Shown here: positions 10,385 to 21,775 of the stretch, in pieces | Layout: each line of letters begins with the position of its first letter | Numbering within the stretch: position 1 is the stretch's first letter | DNA from: Papio anubis | Taxonomy: Eukaryota; Chordata; Mammalia; Primates; Cercopithecidae | Reading direction: 5' to 3' | Length of the DNA stretch: 64,000 nt | Assembly: GCF_008728515.1 (NCBI RefSeq) | Contig: NC_044980.1 | Coordinates: forward strand, 30,334,290 to 30,398,289 | Made by a program: the position numbers and the translations under genes | Notes under the pieces: generated by a model | Seen by the model: the letters and a program-made list of their open reading frames with translations, nothing else | What the model was told of the DNA's origin: nothing | Database searches by the model: none

Positions 10385-11570
10385 CTTTCATTCAATCAAC
10401 AAATATGTATAGGAAATTACTGTGTGCTGGTCTTCCGTAGCTGTCGGGAATACAGTGCCAGACAGGAAAGAGAGCAACATTGCCTCTGTGTGAGGGGAGC
10501 AAGAAAAGACGCAATAAACAGGTGAACCAATATGTAAACAAGACAATGTCTAGACAAGAGGACCGACAAATGCAAAGGCCTTGAGTCAGTAATGAGTATG
10601 ACATGTGTCAAGGACAAGAGGAGGCAAATCTACCAAGACTACAGTCAGCCAAAGAAAGTGTGGTGTGTGATAAGGTTTAAGACATAAGTAGGGATCAGAC
10701 CATTGGAGGTGTGCAGTGGAAAGTTACCATTCATCCCCAACCAGCTGTTTTTGAGACATCTATTAGAATTATCTAAAAACATAACTAATCTCTCATCTGG
10801 ATTGTTACAGTAAACATAGATTCTTTATTCACAAGGAATGTTGAATCTAAAACTGATAAGACATGAGGATAGTGTGGATGCAGGAACATAAAGGAAAGGA
10901 AGCAATAACAACTCCAATGTTTTTAGCCCGAGGCAGTGAGTGGATGGTGCCATTTACTGGCATGGGCAAGCCGGGGAGAACAAATTCAAGGGGAAACTGC
11001 CTGATGGACATATTAACTTTGGAGTGTCCATTAGGCATCCAAACAATGTGGTCAGGTGGACAGTTACATACATAGTCCTTAGCTCGGGGGGAAGACCAAA
11101 GATGGAGCTATAAATTTGCATGTCATCAGCCTAGAGCTGACACAAAGCAATGGGCCCAAATGAAATCACCTAATGTGCAGAAAAGAGACAAGATCCATAG
11201 CCTAACCCTGGGCACCTTTGATGTAGAAGAGAACAGGGAGTGGAGGAATCAAGAAACCTGAGAAGATGTCACAAAAAGATAATAAGAATGAGGTTAGCGT
11301 GTATCAAAGAAACCAAGAAAGAAAACCATTTCCACAAAGACAGAGTAATCAGCTAGGTCAGATACTACTGAGGGACTCAATAATAAGGAAACAGAGAAGT
11401 GTATGTTGGATTTGACAACTAGAAGGTCATTGGTGATATCTAAGACTAGTTTTCCTGCAGTGACAGATATGACTACAGTTTTGAGGGAATTGAATCATGA
11501 ATGAGAAATGTGAAAGGAAAGACTGTTGAGTATAGATAAACATCTGTTCAACAAGGAAATAGAAAAAAAA
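10385..11570 (-). mobile_element. Long L2 LINE fragment, antisense
   Basis: Begins with the reversed L2 3' end (TTCATTCAATCAACAAATATG, then the GGAATACAGTGCCAGACAGG region). It continues through blocks I know from the reverse complement of L2: ATGGTGCCATTTACTGGCAT, TTAACTTTGGAGTGTCCATT, GGAGCTATAAATTTGCATGT, and TTGGATTTGACAACTAGAAG before AGGTCATTGGTGATATCTAA. At nearly 1.2 kb it is long for this old family. It stops just before the Tigger1 element, so the Tigger1 probably landed at or near its edge. The frame is destroyed by substitutions and indels. Confidence 0.8.
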
Positions 11571-12063
11571 ACTGAACACCTACTGAAGTAAAGGCATACT
11601 TAGTGTTATTGTTCTTGACTTTATTGTGCTTTGTAGATAGTGCATTTTTTACAAATCAAAGGTTTGTGGCAACCTTGCATTGAGCAAGTCTATTGGTGCC
11701 ATTTTCCCAATACCATGTGTTAACTTCATATCTCTGTCACATTTTGGTAATTTTCATAATATTTCAAACTTTAAAATATATTATTATTATTACATGTTAT
11801 GGCAATCTGTGATCAGTGATCTTTTATGTTACTATTGTAATTGTTTTGGGGCACCACGAACCATGCCCATATAAGACGGCAAACTTAATTTTTAAATGTG
11901 TATGTTTTGACTACTCCACCAACTGACCATTCCCCTATCTCTCTCCCTCTTCTCACGTCCCTACTATTCTCTGAGACACAACAATAATGATATTAGACCA
12001 ATTAATTATCCTACAATGGCCTCTAAGTGTTCAAGTGAAAGAAAAAGTTACATCTCTCACTTT

Positions 12064-12397
12064 TTGTTGTTGTTGTTGATGTTTTTGAGACAGAGTCGCA
12101 CTATGTTGCCCAGGCTGGAGTGCCGTGGCACAATCTTGGCTCCTTGCAGACTCTGCCTCCCAGGTTCAAGTGATTCTCGTGCCTCAGCCTCCCCGAGTAG
12201 CTGGGATTACAAGTACCTGCTACCATGCTTGGCTAATATTTGTTTTTTGTTTGTTTATTTGTTTCTTTGTTTGTCTTAGTAGAAATGGGGTTTCACTATG
12301 TTGGTCAGGCTGGTCTCGAACTCTTGACCTCAAGTGATCTGCCTGCCTCGGCCTCCCAAAGTGCTGGGCTTATAGGCATGAGCCACTATGCCCGGCC
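12064..12397 (-). mobile_element. AluS inserted in the Tigger1 transposase
   Basis: Complete Alu in reverse orientation. Its tail side is a (TTG)n stretch at 12064-12080, and a TTTG-rich patch sits in the middle linker. The target duplication TCTCACTTT is exact at 12055-12063 and 12398-12406, and its removal restores the transposase segment. Confidence 0.93.
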
Positions 12398-13974
12398 TCT
12401 CACTTTAAATCAAAAAGTAAAAATAATTAAGCTTAGTGAGGAAGGTATGTCAAAAATTGAGATAGGTCCAAAGTTGGGCCTTTTGCATCAAACAGTTAGC
12501 CAAGTGGTGAATGCAAAGGAAAATTTCTTAAGGGAAATTAAAAGTGCTACTCCAATGAACACATGAACGATAAGAAAGTAAAACAGCCTTATTGCTGACA
12601 TGGAGAAAGTGTGAGTGGTCTGGAGAGAAGATGAAACCAGCCACAACATTCCTTTAAGCCAAAGACTAATCCAGAGCAAGGCCCTAACTCTCTTTAATTC
12701 TATGAAGTCTGAGATAGGTAAGGAAGCTGCAGAAGAAAAGTTAGAAGCTATGAGATTAACCATGAGGCTTAAGGAAAGAAGCCATTTACACAACATAAAA
12801 GTGTAAGGTGAAGCCACAGGTGCTAATATAAAACCTGCAGCAAGTTATCCAGAAGAGCTAGCTAAGATAACTGATGAAGGTGGCTACACTAAACAACCGA
12901 TGTTCAATGGAGATGAAACAGCCTGCTATTGGAAGAAGATGCTGCCTAGGACTTCCATGGCTAGAGAGGAGAAGTCAATTCATGGCTTCAACGCTTCAAG
13001 GGATAAGCTAACTCTCTTATTAGAGGCTAATGCAGCTGGTGACTTTAACTTGAAGCCAATACTCATAGACCATTTCAAAACTCCTAGAGCTCTTAAGAAT
13101 GATGCTAAATCTACTCTGCCTGAGCTCTATCAGAGGAACAACAAAGCCTGGATGATAGCACATCAGTTTACAGCATGGATTACTGAATGTTTAAAGTTCA
13201 CTGTTGAGATCTACTGCTCAGAAAAGAGATTCCTTTTAAAACATTACTGCTCATTGACAATGTGCCTGATCACCCAAGAGCTCTGATGAAAATGTACAAG
13301 GAGGTTAATGTTGTTTCCTACCTGTGAAAACAACATCCATTCCGCAGACCATGGATCAAGGAGTACTTTTGACTTTCAAGTCTTGTTATGTATGTAAGAA
13401 ATGCCTTTCATAAGGTTGTAGCTGCCATAGATAGTGATTCCTTTGATGGACCTGGGCAAAGTAAATTGAAAATCCACTGAAGAGGATTCACTGTTCTAAA
13501 TGTCATTAAGAAAATTTGTGATACATGAAAGGAAGTCAAAATATCAACATTAACCAGAGTTTGGAAGACATTTATTTCAGCCCTCATGGATGACTTTTTG
13601 GAGTTCAACACTCCAACGGAGGAAGTAACTGCAATGTGGTGGAAATAGCAAGATAATTAGAATTTGAAGTGGAGTCCGAAGATGTGACTGAATTGCTGCA
13701 ATCTCATGATAAAACTTGAGCAAATAAGGAGTTGCTTCTTATGGACGAGCTAAGAAAGTAATTTCTTGAGATGGAAACTACTTCTGGTAAAGATACTGTG
13801 ACCGTTGTTGAAATGATAACAAAGATTTAGAATATTACATAAATTTAGTTGCTAAAACAGTGGCAGAGTTAGAAAGGAATGACTCCAGTTTTGAAACAAG
13901 TTCTACTGTGGGTAAGATATTATCAAACAGCATCACATGCTACAGAGAGAAATCTTTTGTGAAAGAGTCAATCA

Positions 13975-14405
13975 GGAGACTGAGGTGGGTGGATCACTTG
14001 AGGTCAGGAGTTCGAGACCAGCCTAGACAACATGGTAAAACCCCATCTCTACTAAAAATACGAAAATTAAGGTCAGGCACGGTGGCTCATGCCTGTAATT
14101 CCAGCACTTTGGGAGGCCAAGGAAGGCGGATGAATTTGAGACCAGCCTGGACAACATGGTGAAACCTCATCTCTACTAAAAATAGGGGTCGGGAATTTGA
14201 GACCAGCCTGGACAACATGGTGAAACCTCATCTCTACTAAAAATACAAAAATTACCCAGGCATGGTGGTGCATGCTTGTAGTCCCAGCTACTCGGAAGGC
14301 TGAGACAGGAGAATCTCTTGAATCTAGGAGGCAGAGGTTGCAGTGAACCGAGATCGCGCCACTGCACTCCAGCCTGGGCAACAGTTAGACTCCGTCTCAA
14401 AAGAA
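13975..14405 (+). mobile_element. Rearranged double Alu inside Tigger1
   Basis: A 5'-truncated Alu piece (13975-14070, from the GGAGACTGAGGTGGGTGGAT region to the AAAATTA linker) runs straight into a second, nearly complete Alu (14071-14405). The second one carries a 61-bp tandem duplication: the block starting GAATTTGAGACCAGCCTGG occurs at 14132 and again at 14193. The complex is bracketed by AAGAGTCAATCA (13963-13974) and AAGTCTATCA (14424-14433), a single decayed target duplication in the Tigger1 sequence. This suggests one insertion with template switching, or one Alu into another followed by loss. Confidence 0.88.
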
Positions 14406-14799
14406 ATTTTTTTTTCATTTTTTAAGTCTATCAATGTGGCAAACTTCATTATTGTCTTATTTTAAGAAATTGCCAAAGCCACTTCAGTCTTCAGCAACCA
14501 CCAACCTTACCACTCAGCAACCATCAACGCTGAGGCAAACCCTTCACCGGTAAGAAGATTACGACTTACTGAAAGTTCAGATGATTGTTAGCATTTTTTT
14601 AGCAATGACATATTTTTTAATTAAGGTATGTATACTTTTAGACATAGTGATATCATGCACTTAATATAGACTACAGCATAATATAAACATAACTTTTACA
14701 TTTTTGTGGGAAACCACAAAATGTATGTGACTGTATTGAAATATTTGCATTATTGTGGTGGTCTGGAACCAAACCCACAATATCTCCAAGGTATGCTTG

Positions 14800-15667
14800 C
14801 AAAGATAGACGAAAAAGATAAAATTTGAAGCATTATGTTGGCCAAAAAAGACTCAGGGTGTGTAATCATGATCAAATTTATTTTTACCTCCAACTATTCT
14901 TTTAAACTCTACTCAAAGATTACTTTCTTCTTTTTATCCTGAATGAAAACTTGGGCAATCCCATGACTTTTCTAACTACTCTTAGTAATTGCAAACTCCT
15001 ACAGTCACCTTAAGTCACAAAACATGATTTCAGTTTGATAATTATAATTACAATCTCCAGGGTCATTTTGAGTCAAAGCTTCCAATTTCATTCAAAGGAA
15101 AGTCTTATATATAAATTATAGTTTCATAAAAAAAATCTATATGGAGTTCCAACCTTAAATCCAATAATTCCCATAGAAGTAACACCATGTAGATTCCCTG
15201 GGTGAGACAAGAAATGTTAGAAAATGGAATGAGTTTATTTTCTCTCTCTCAATCACCCCTCTCCCGTGGCCAGCTACTCTTTTTCATGCAATCTAGGGTG
15301 GGAAGGAGGAAGAGGGAAGAAGCAGAGAGCGAGAGAAATCATGAGTACAGGAAAATGCTTATGGGATTGGCACTTTGTAAGCTGGCTTTGTGCTCTTGGC
15401 TTGGTGGATGTTTAAAGTTGTCCCTTGTGAAACTTGCTGCACAGGTTTCTTACAATCTTTGACCACTTGTGGCCTCTCACTTGCCTTTCCCCCAGCCAGA
15501 TGAATGTCCTCTATTCTTGCAGGTCCCTAATCTCTCCTCAGGTCATCTCCAGCTTCTCTGCTGAAGCCTTTTCAATCCTCTAAAGATGATCCTATTAGAT
15601 CAAATCAACAAAGGCCTCCAGAACAGCTTTTTCTCACTTATAGCGCTCAACCAATCCCCAAGAAACA

Positions 15668-15698
<31 letters not shown>

Positions 15699-16322
15699 GC
15701 CCAAACAGATCCTGGCAATAGAATTAGACCTTAGGCAGCATCAATATGTCTTCACTTTGGTTTTCTGAACCATCTCATCTCTGCCTTTTAAGTATTTCAA
15801 CATGGGTTCGCACACCTGAGTTAAGACATCGTCATGCTCTCAAGTGGTGTCTTGAAGGTCCTCACACACCCGAGATGACAGACAGCAGAGAAGGGAAGAA
15901 GATTCATCTCACAGGGGCTGCTTGTGTTCAAAGAAATCTCCAAATATTGCTTTTAATCTGAGCCTTTTCTACTCAAAGTGCATGTAGAATTCAAGGGTCA
16001 TGTAACAACTTTTCTAAAACTCCTTTGGAAATTCTGCATATTCCTGCTCTGGAATGCAGCATCTATCTTATTATTACACTCAGCTGAAATTGCACATTTA
16101 AATCTTGTCGTGGATATTTTTAACTACAGAATAATCCAGAGAAAGTTCATAGGTTGACTTGAATGGTCAAGAGGGAAAATTTGATGATCCAAGAAAGAAA
16201 AGGAGTAACTACAGAAGGAAAGTGACAGGAATAAAAAAGAGGAAACAGATTCAAGGGAACTGGAGGACAGATATGATTATACATATCTCAAGAATACTAG
16301 TGTTCAAAGATTCTAATGAAAC
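14800..16322. other. Unique sequence with a 28-base T run
   Basis: T homopolymer at 15671-15698 with no recognisable retroposon body next to it. 15200-15560 is a mixed pyrimidine/purine-rich interval. No gene or named repeat seen. Confidence 0.5.
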
Positions 16323-16638
16323 TTTTTTTTTTTTTTTTTTTTTTTTGAGACAGAGCCTCACTCTGTCACCCAGGCTGGAGTACAGAGTGCAATGGTGCGA
16401 TCTCGGCTCATTGCAACCTCCACCTCCCAGGTACAAGCGATTCTCCTGCCTCAGCCTCCCAAGTAGCCGGGATTACAGGCACATACCACCACACCTGGCT
16501 AATTTTTGTATTTTTGGTGCGGATGGGGTTTCACCATGTAGGCCAGGCTGGTCTTGAACTCCTGACCTCAAGTGATCTGCCCGCCTGGGCCTCCCAAAGT
16601 GCTGGGATTACACTTTGAGCCACCAAGCCTGGCCTGGC
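16323..16638 (-). mobile_element. AluS
   Basis: Complete Alu, with a T run at 16323-16346 on its tail side. The right arm contains a small internal duplication (GGAGTACAGAGTGCAATGG). S-type positions such as GGCTGGTCTTGAACTCCTGA. Confidence 0.93.
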
Positions 16639-16671
16639 CTGAAAATTTTTTAAATTTAAATATGTAATTTC

Positions 16672-16967
16672 AGGCCCGGCAAGGTGACTCATGCCTGTAA
16701 TCCCAGCACTTTGGGAGGCTGAGGCAGGTGGATCACCTGAGGTCAGGAGTTTGAGACCAGCCTGACTAACATGGTGAAACCCCGTCTCTACTAAAAGTAC
16801 AAAATTAGCCAGGCGCGGTGGTGCATGCCTGTAATCCCAGCTACTTGGGAGGCTGAGGCAGGAGAATCACTTGAACCCGGGAGGCAGAGGTTGCAGTGAG
16901 CTGAGATCGCACCATTGCACTCCAGCCTGGGCAACAAGAGCAAAACTCTATCTCAAAATAAATAAAT
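16672..16967 (+). mobile_element. AluS
   Basis: Complete Alu with an AAATAAATAAA tail. It lies head-on to the minus-strand AluS 34 bp upstream, giving an inverted Alu pair. An exact 11-bp repeat AATATGTAATT occurs at 16659-16669 and 16988-16998, about 20 bases past the A-rich tail. Confidence 0.93.
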
Positions 16968-17227
16968 TATTTGGTTATCACCCAAAGAATATGTAATTGC
17001 ATCTCATTCTCTTGTGAAGCAAACAAAAATGCTTGCATCTGTATAAACTATCAGTAATACTTATACTATCTTTATGTCAACACATTATAACAGAATATTT
17101 CCATATATTTTAAAGATATTATATACATTTAATGTTTTAAAATAATCTCACTATGCATCCTTTTATTGATAAATATTTCAAAGCTTCATAAAGTCTACCA
17201 GGTTGTAGCAGAAAAGCAAAATTGGTA

Positions 17228-17552
17228 CAGGCCCGTAATTCTTTATTTGAAATTCCAAAATCCAAAACCTCTGAAAAATTTCAAGATTTTTCATAAGCTT
17301 GATGACAAAATCTGATCTGAACTGAGGAGAGCATGTTTTCTATTTATCCTACTTACTGCAAACGTTCACATTTTCTGGAAAAATATTAATGTGTTTGATA
17401 GTGGGGTTTTACCTAGACTTTGCTGATAGTATTGATGGTGTCATATACAATATGTGCAGAATATTATCTTTCTAAAATTTGTGGGAGGGAGAATTTGAGT
17501 TTTTAAAAGCATTTCAGGTCCCAAGAGTTTTGGAGGAGAGATTGTAAACCTG
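17228..17552. mobile_element. Old DNA transposon remnant (family uncertain)
   Basis: Starts CAGGCCCGTAATTCTTTATT after TA and ends GAGATTGTAAACCTG. It has the TGAAATTCCAAAATCCAAAA and AGCATTTCAGGTCCCAAGAG blocks of a common primate short-inverted-repeat DNA element. The interior is diverged. Confidence 0.55.
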
Positions 17553-19423
17553 TTGTATAAATGTAGTATTTTGTGATTTTATGCATTTAAGGAAGCCCAA
17601 ATTTACAGAATTTAATTATAATGCAGAAACTCTGCCTTAGAGTAATAGTAGAAAGACCTTTTTGTAACCTTGCCTTACCTATATCACCAGTAGCGTGTAC
17701 AGACTCCAAGGAGCAAATTAAAGCAAGATAGAGTGTACTCTCTCCAAAGAAAGTTGGGCTTTTCTGCTGGCTTCCTTATTTCATCTGGCCTACAACATTA
17801 AGCATGTTAATAACCAGAACACTCCTGGAAGTCGTTTGACCAAGCCGGCCTTCAGGTCCCTGGAGTTCACGCAGACCTGCACAGTAAATCTATTGTAGTA
17901 ATTGGAAATATGTATTACAAATACAAAGGAATCTACATTTAATCCGTCTCTAAAAATCATATTTAAAAATCATTGGAAAGGAGGATAAGGTTTATGGGGC
18001 GTAATCCTATCCGTGTGGAATTTTGGCTGGCCATCAAAATACCTTTTGATACCATAAATCTGTTTTAATCTTTAAGAAGTTCTGCACTGAACCAAAACGG
18101 TTTCCAAGAGCGATGGTGCTGAAATGTGTGCAGTCGACCACGGTGTTGAGTCCTGCATCACTCACTGGGTTATCGCCCAAAGAAAATAGTACCTTCAACC
18201 TCTTGATAATCATGACCATGCAAATGTCTCATTTCTTCTGTGTTAAATGTGACTCACAATTAAATTAGACAGTAAACATAGACATGTGTAAATACCCGAT
18301 AATATTTCTCAACCTAAGTTTGGGGAACAAACATCTTTTCAAACCTTCTAATGACAAGCCACTAAGGAAATGCAAAATGTACACGTTGCAATGCAGGGCT
18401 GCTCTGTTCATTCCTCTGAATGCTCAACTGTGGTGGAAATAGGATACTCTAAAAACACGATGTTGAATAATGAAAATGTAATTTTGCTTAGAAATTGACA
18501 AAATGTCTAAATGTTATTAGAACTTATGGATAAGTATCAAGCGGACAGTGGCTAGCCTGACTTCCAAAATACCAGTTCAGTGAATACACCATGAGCTTAA
18601 TAGAAAGCTGTAACACAGTTGCTAATTACATTCCCCTCAAAACAATGTCATAGAGACAGTTCCGCATGAGGACATTCCTTTGATGTCTGTATCTCAGAGT
18701 ACCCAAAAATATTATTTTCTGTTAGGATTAATATTTGTGGAGGGGGTTTTGGTTTTCTCCTGGTTCTTAGTAAGTGTGTAAGGATTATTACTTTTTTTAG
18801 GTTTTGTCTATCAATTTTCTTTTTTGCATAAATTTCCAGCAATTATCATGACAAAGAAGAAGGGAAAAGGGAAGAGAAGAAGAGAACAAGATGAAAGTAG
18901 ATGAGGCAAGAAACTCTCACTTATATACATCAGTCAACTGATATAAACACTAATGACTGCTTAATTTTGAGATGCTGGGGTTTTCTTTTTTCTTTCTCTT
19001 CAGCTCACATTCTGTTTTTCTTGATTGTGTTGTTGTTTAGTCTATATTTTGATTTTATTATAGATTCTACATATTCCTGAGAGTAGCCATTTAATCCTGT
19101 CTTTTGAATTTCTGGTACTCAGAATAAATGAAAGTAAATGTCCAAAGAGGTTTAGCAATAACTTACCAAACATCCTTACCAGATACGCTTAAAAGTAAGC
19201 AAAAACTAAGAGTTCATCAAATGAGAGGCTGTGTAGTTGGTGTTGAGTTTTAGACTTTCAAACTCCATTTGTTTTGTTTTGTTTTTGAAGATACCGGATG
19301 ACCAATTGTACTAGAGCAACATGAAGACCAGCAGAAGCTATTGTTGGGAGTTTTCTTCTGGGAAATAAATTTGCTTTCCTAGCTTTCAATGTCCTGCCTA
19401 AATAATACAATTTAAGAATATAG
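17553..19423. other. Unique AT-rich block
   Basis: No named repeat found. Holds a perfect octamer ATGCAAAT at 18218-18225 and a 61-codon minus-strand frame (18034-18219), neither with supporting context. Confidence 0.5.
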
Positions 19424-19701
19424 GGCCGGGCACGGTGGCTTACGCGGTAATTCCAGCACTTTGGGAGGCCGAGGAGAGTGGATCACAAGGTCAGGAGTTC
19501 AAGACCAGGCTGGCCAATATGGTAAAACTCCGTCTCTACTAAAAATACAAAACTTAGCCGGGAATGGTGGCATGCTCCTATAGTTCCAGCTACTTGAGAA
19601 GCTGAGGCAGAAGAATTGCTTGAACCCGGGAGGCAGAGGTTGCAGTGAGCCGAGATCACACCACTGCACTCCAACCTAGGTGACAGAGCAAGACTCCGTC
19701 T

Positions 19702-19732
<31 letters not shown>
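19424..19732 (+). mobile_element. AluS
   Basis: Starts GGCCGGGCACGGTGG and ends in a run of more than 25 A. Flanks AAGAATATA / AAGAACGTA are a likely decayed target duplication. Confidence 0.94.
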
Positions 19733-19736
<4 letters not shown>

Positions 19737-20907
19737 GTAAAGCTTGCAACTCAATTGTAGCAATTGGTTGCAGACCTGATGTTAGACCACTGCCCAGATT
19801 TGTACTGTGTGATATAAAGGACATGATTCTGGGGTCAGAGCTATTATTACTGCTTTATTTGCAGTATTTTTAAGTGGGAAGTGCATATTTCAGTCAAGTT
19901 CACTAATTTTTGTTTCCAGTCCACTATGCTATTTTTGTAACTAGAAAACATTTTTAAAATAAAAATGTTAAAAGTAGAATCAATGGAAATAATGAAAATA
20001 CCTATTCAGTCGTGATTCCCCATACAGGTTAACATGATTGGAAAGAAACCTCTAGCTGTGGAGAGGTACTGCACCGCCCTAAATGTCTTTCACTTCCCAG
20101 GTGGGACGGCAAAGCAACCTTTCTCATACACTTTCTCCTTTTTCTCTGACTATAATGCTTTCCGATACTATTTAGGAGTGTGTCGAATTGATTTTTCCAG
20201 TTTAGCAAGACTCGCCCTGAATCATTTCCTGTTTCCTCTTTTGCTGCGAACAGAGACATCTCTGCAAAAAGCCTTTCCATCCCTTGATAGCCTGCCTGGA
20301 CCAAGCCTACTCAGGTCCAGCGCTGTGCAGCCAGGAGGGTGTCTGCTCCGGTAAGAGCCCACCTTATAGTGTGGCAATAAACAAACAAAGGAAGGCAATG
20401 CAATGACAAAAGAAAGCAACTCAAAAGCTAAGGAAACCTAGCTTCAAAGTCCCTGAAAAATAAACACATTTATGAGACAGTCCTATTTGACACTTTTTAA
20501 AGAATTTTTGATAACATTTCATAAAATAGAAGCCTAGATTCTCACCCTTTGTCTATTGTTTAAAAATCTTTATTGTTGAAATTAAAAGAAATTAGAGAAT
20601 AAAGGTCTGTTCTTTATTAAGAAAATAATTTAGAGTACATCCATTTCTTGACCTCACTACTCATTATATTTCCATTAAGGACATTACTTTCCACTTGGCA
20701 TAGCAGTCACTTGAATACTAAACTTGTGCTCAAAAAAGAACACACCCACCTTTTATTTTTAAATTTCTACTAAATGAAAATTATTTCATTTTGGCTTACA
20801 TTTCCTTAAGCTAATTTTGCAAATAGCCTTTTTGATGTGTACTCAGGCCAATAAAACCTCCCTACCACCCAGGGCCGTTCCAATCTCTTCTGAAAAATCA
20901 CACTCTC
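19733..20907. other. Unique block containing an exon-like interval
   Basis: Mostly AT-rich. 20030-20360 differs: it retains several CpGs and has splice-like ends (see the separate entry). Nothing else is recognised. Confidence 0.5.
20101..20350 (+). other. Candidate exon-like interval (speculative)
   Basis: A pyrimidine-rich tract ending in TTTCACTTCCCAG (acceptor-like) precedes position 20101, and GTAAGA follows 20350 (strong donor-like, CTCCG|GTAAGAG). The 250 bases between are open in one plus-strand frame that extends from 20034 to 20354; an 91-codon minus-strand frame overlaps it. CpGs are kept at several points (GACGGC, CTCGCC, GCTGCGAAC, CAGCGCTG). The predicted peptide has no domain I recognise. 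It could be a lncRNA exon, a conserved element or chance. Confidence 0.2.
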
Positions 20908-21196
20908 AGCGGGGCACGGTGGCTCACGCCTGTAATCCCAGCACTTTGGGAGGCCGAGGCGGGCGGATCATGAGGTCAGGAGATCGAGACCATCCTGGCC
21001 AACATGGTGAAACCCCGTCTTTACTAAAAATACAAAATTTAGCTGGGCATGGTGGTGGGCGCCTGTAGTCCCAGCTACTCCGGAGGTTGAGGCAGAAGAA
21101 TGGCTTGAACCTAGGAGGCGGAGCTTGCAGTGAGCCGAGATCGCGCCACTGCACTCCAGCCTGGGAACACAGCGAGACTCCGTCTCAAAAAAAAAA
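20908..21196 (+). mobile_element. AluY / Sc-type Alu
   Basis: Nearly complete. Has Y-type AGGTCAGGAGATCGAGACCA and GGAGGCGGAGCTTGCAGTGA, but Sc/S-type CATCCTGGCCAACATGGTGA. The A tail is short (10 bases). Lower divergence than most Alus here. Confidence 0.92.
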
Positions 21197-21770
21197 CCTG
21201 CCACCATGACAGTGTTGTGGTTTCCGTTTTTCTTTTCTTCTCTCTCTCAATTTTCTTTTCTTATAATCTGTCAGTGGATTGGCAATGGAAAAATATGAAT
21301 ACATCATGTGATTATTAAACACACTTAAAAGGGCATGATTTTTGTGTTTTTTTTAAAATGGGCACGCAGTTCAGAGGGGAAAAAGTACTCACATGTTTTA
21401 AAGTAGTCAAGAGAATACTGCACATGTGTGGGAGGAAGCTGTGTCTCACTTACTATAACCGGGTTAAGGATTTTACTCTATTACTATATAGCAGACAATG
21501 AAAGCAATAGATATTGATACCTTAAAAAATCACCATTTAATCATCTTAAACTTCACACATATAAGTAAACTTTTAAATTGATTGTCCTTTGTGCAATAAT
21601 TCACTTATCATTCAGCCTACAGAGTTTAAAATAATGTATACTTCCTAAAGATGAGTACAGGCAGGAGGGGAAAAAAAAGGTAGCTTGTAACAGCTACAGC
21701 TTCTCTCTTACTATCCACCATGAATACCTTCAACTGAAAAACACCTCACAGAAACATAAAATAAAGGTAA
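21197..21770. other. Unique AT-rich sequence
   Basis: Nothing recognised beyond short A and T runs. Confidence 0.5.
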
Positions 21771-21775
21771 AACTG

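Larger units (their letters stand above)
12016..14591 (+). pseudogene. Tigger1 transposase pseudogene (CENP-B-related, DDE type)
   Basis: The start ATG at 12016 encodes MASKCSSERKSYISH, then is split by an Alu at 12064 and resumes at 12407 (NQKVKIIKLSEEGMSKIEIG, a CENP-B-like N-terminal helix-turn-helix for DNA binding). A TGA at 12564-12566 replaces an Arg codon, most simply by CpG decay of CGA. Downstream pieces remain readable in shifted frames: a central segment at 12615-12806, and the catalytic domain start around 12900 with an FNGDETA motif holding the first catalytic Asp. A frameshift near 13240 puts the second Asp region (an IDN-type motif) in another frame. The Alu complex at 13975 splits the C-terminal region; a TAG at 14589-14591 appears to be the original stop. 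The family cut and pasted DNA at TA sites; this copy cannot encode protein. Confidence 0.9.
11591..14799 (+). mobile_element. Near full-length Tigger1 (Tc1/mariner) transposon with Alu insertions
   Basis: The left end AAGGCATACTTAGTGTTATT and right end AATATCTCCAAGGTATGCTTG are the Tigger1 inverted repeats, with TA at 11589-11590 and CA (a decayed TA) after the right end. Removing the Alu at 12064-12397 and the Alu complex at 13975-14405 leaves about 2.45 kb, close to the roughly 2.4 kb I know for Tigger1. Both untranslated ends and the whole transposase region are present, so this is a complete but dead copy. The transposase reads on the plus strand. Confidence 0.93.

Noticed and set aside
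15671..15698. 28-base T run as the tail of a minus-strand retroposed gene
   Set aside because: No recognisable body or target duplication next to it; same for the T run at 10329-10352.
18034..18219. Minus-strand 61-codon frame with a leucine-rich-repeat-like stretch (LKVLFSLGDNPVSDAGL)
   Set aside because: Only one LRR-like unit, a stop codon just upstream in frame, weak acceptor and no neighbouring exon. More likely chance.
18218..18225. Perfect octamer ATGCAAAT
   Set aside because: An 8-base match is expected by chance in 64 kb, and no promoter or immunoglobulin-type context follows.
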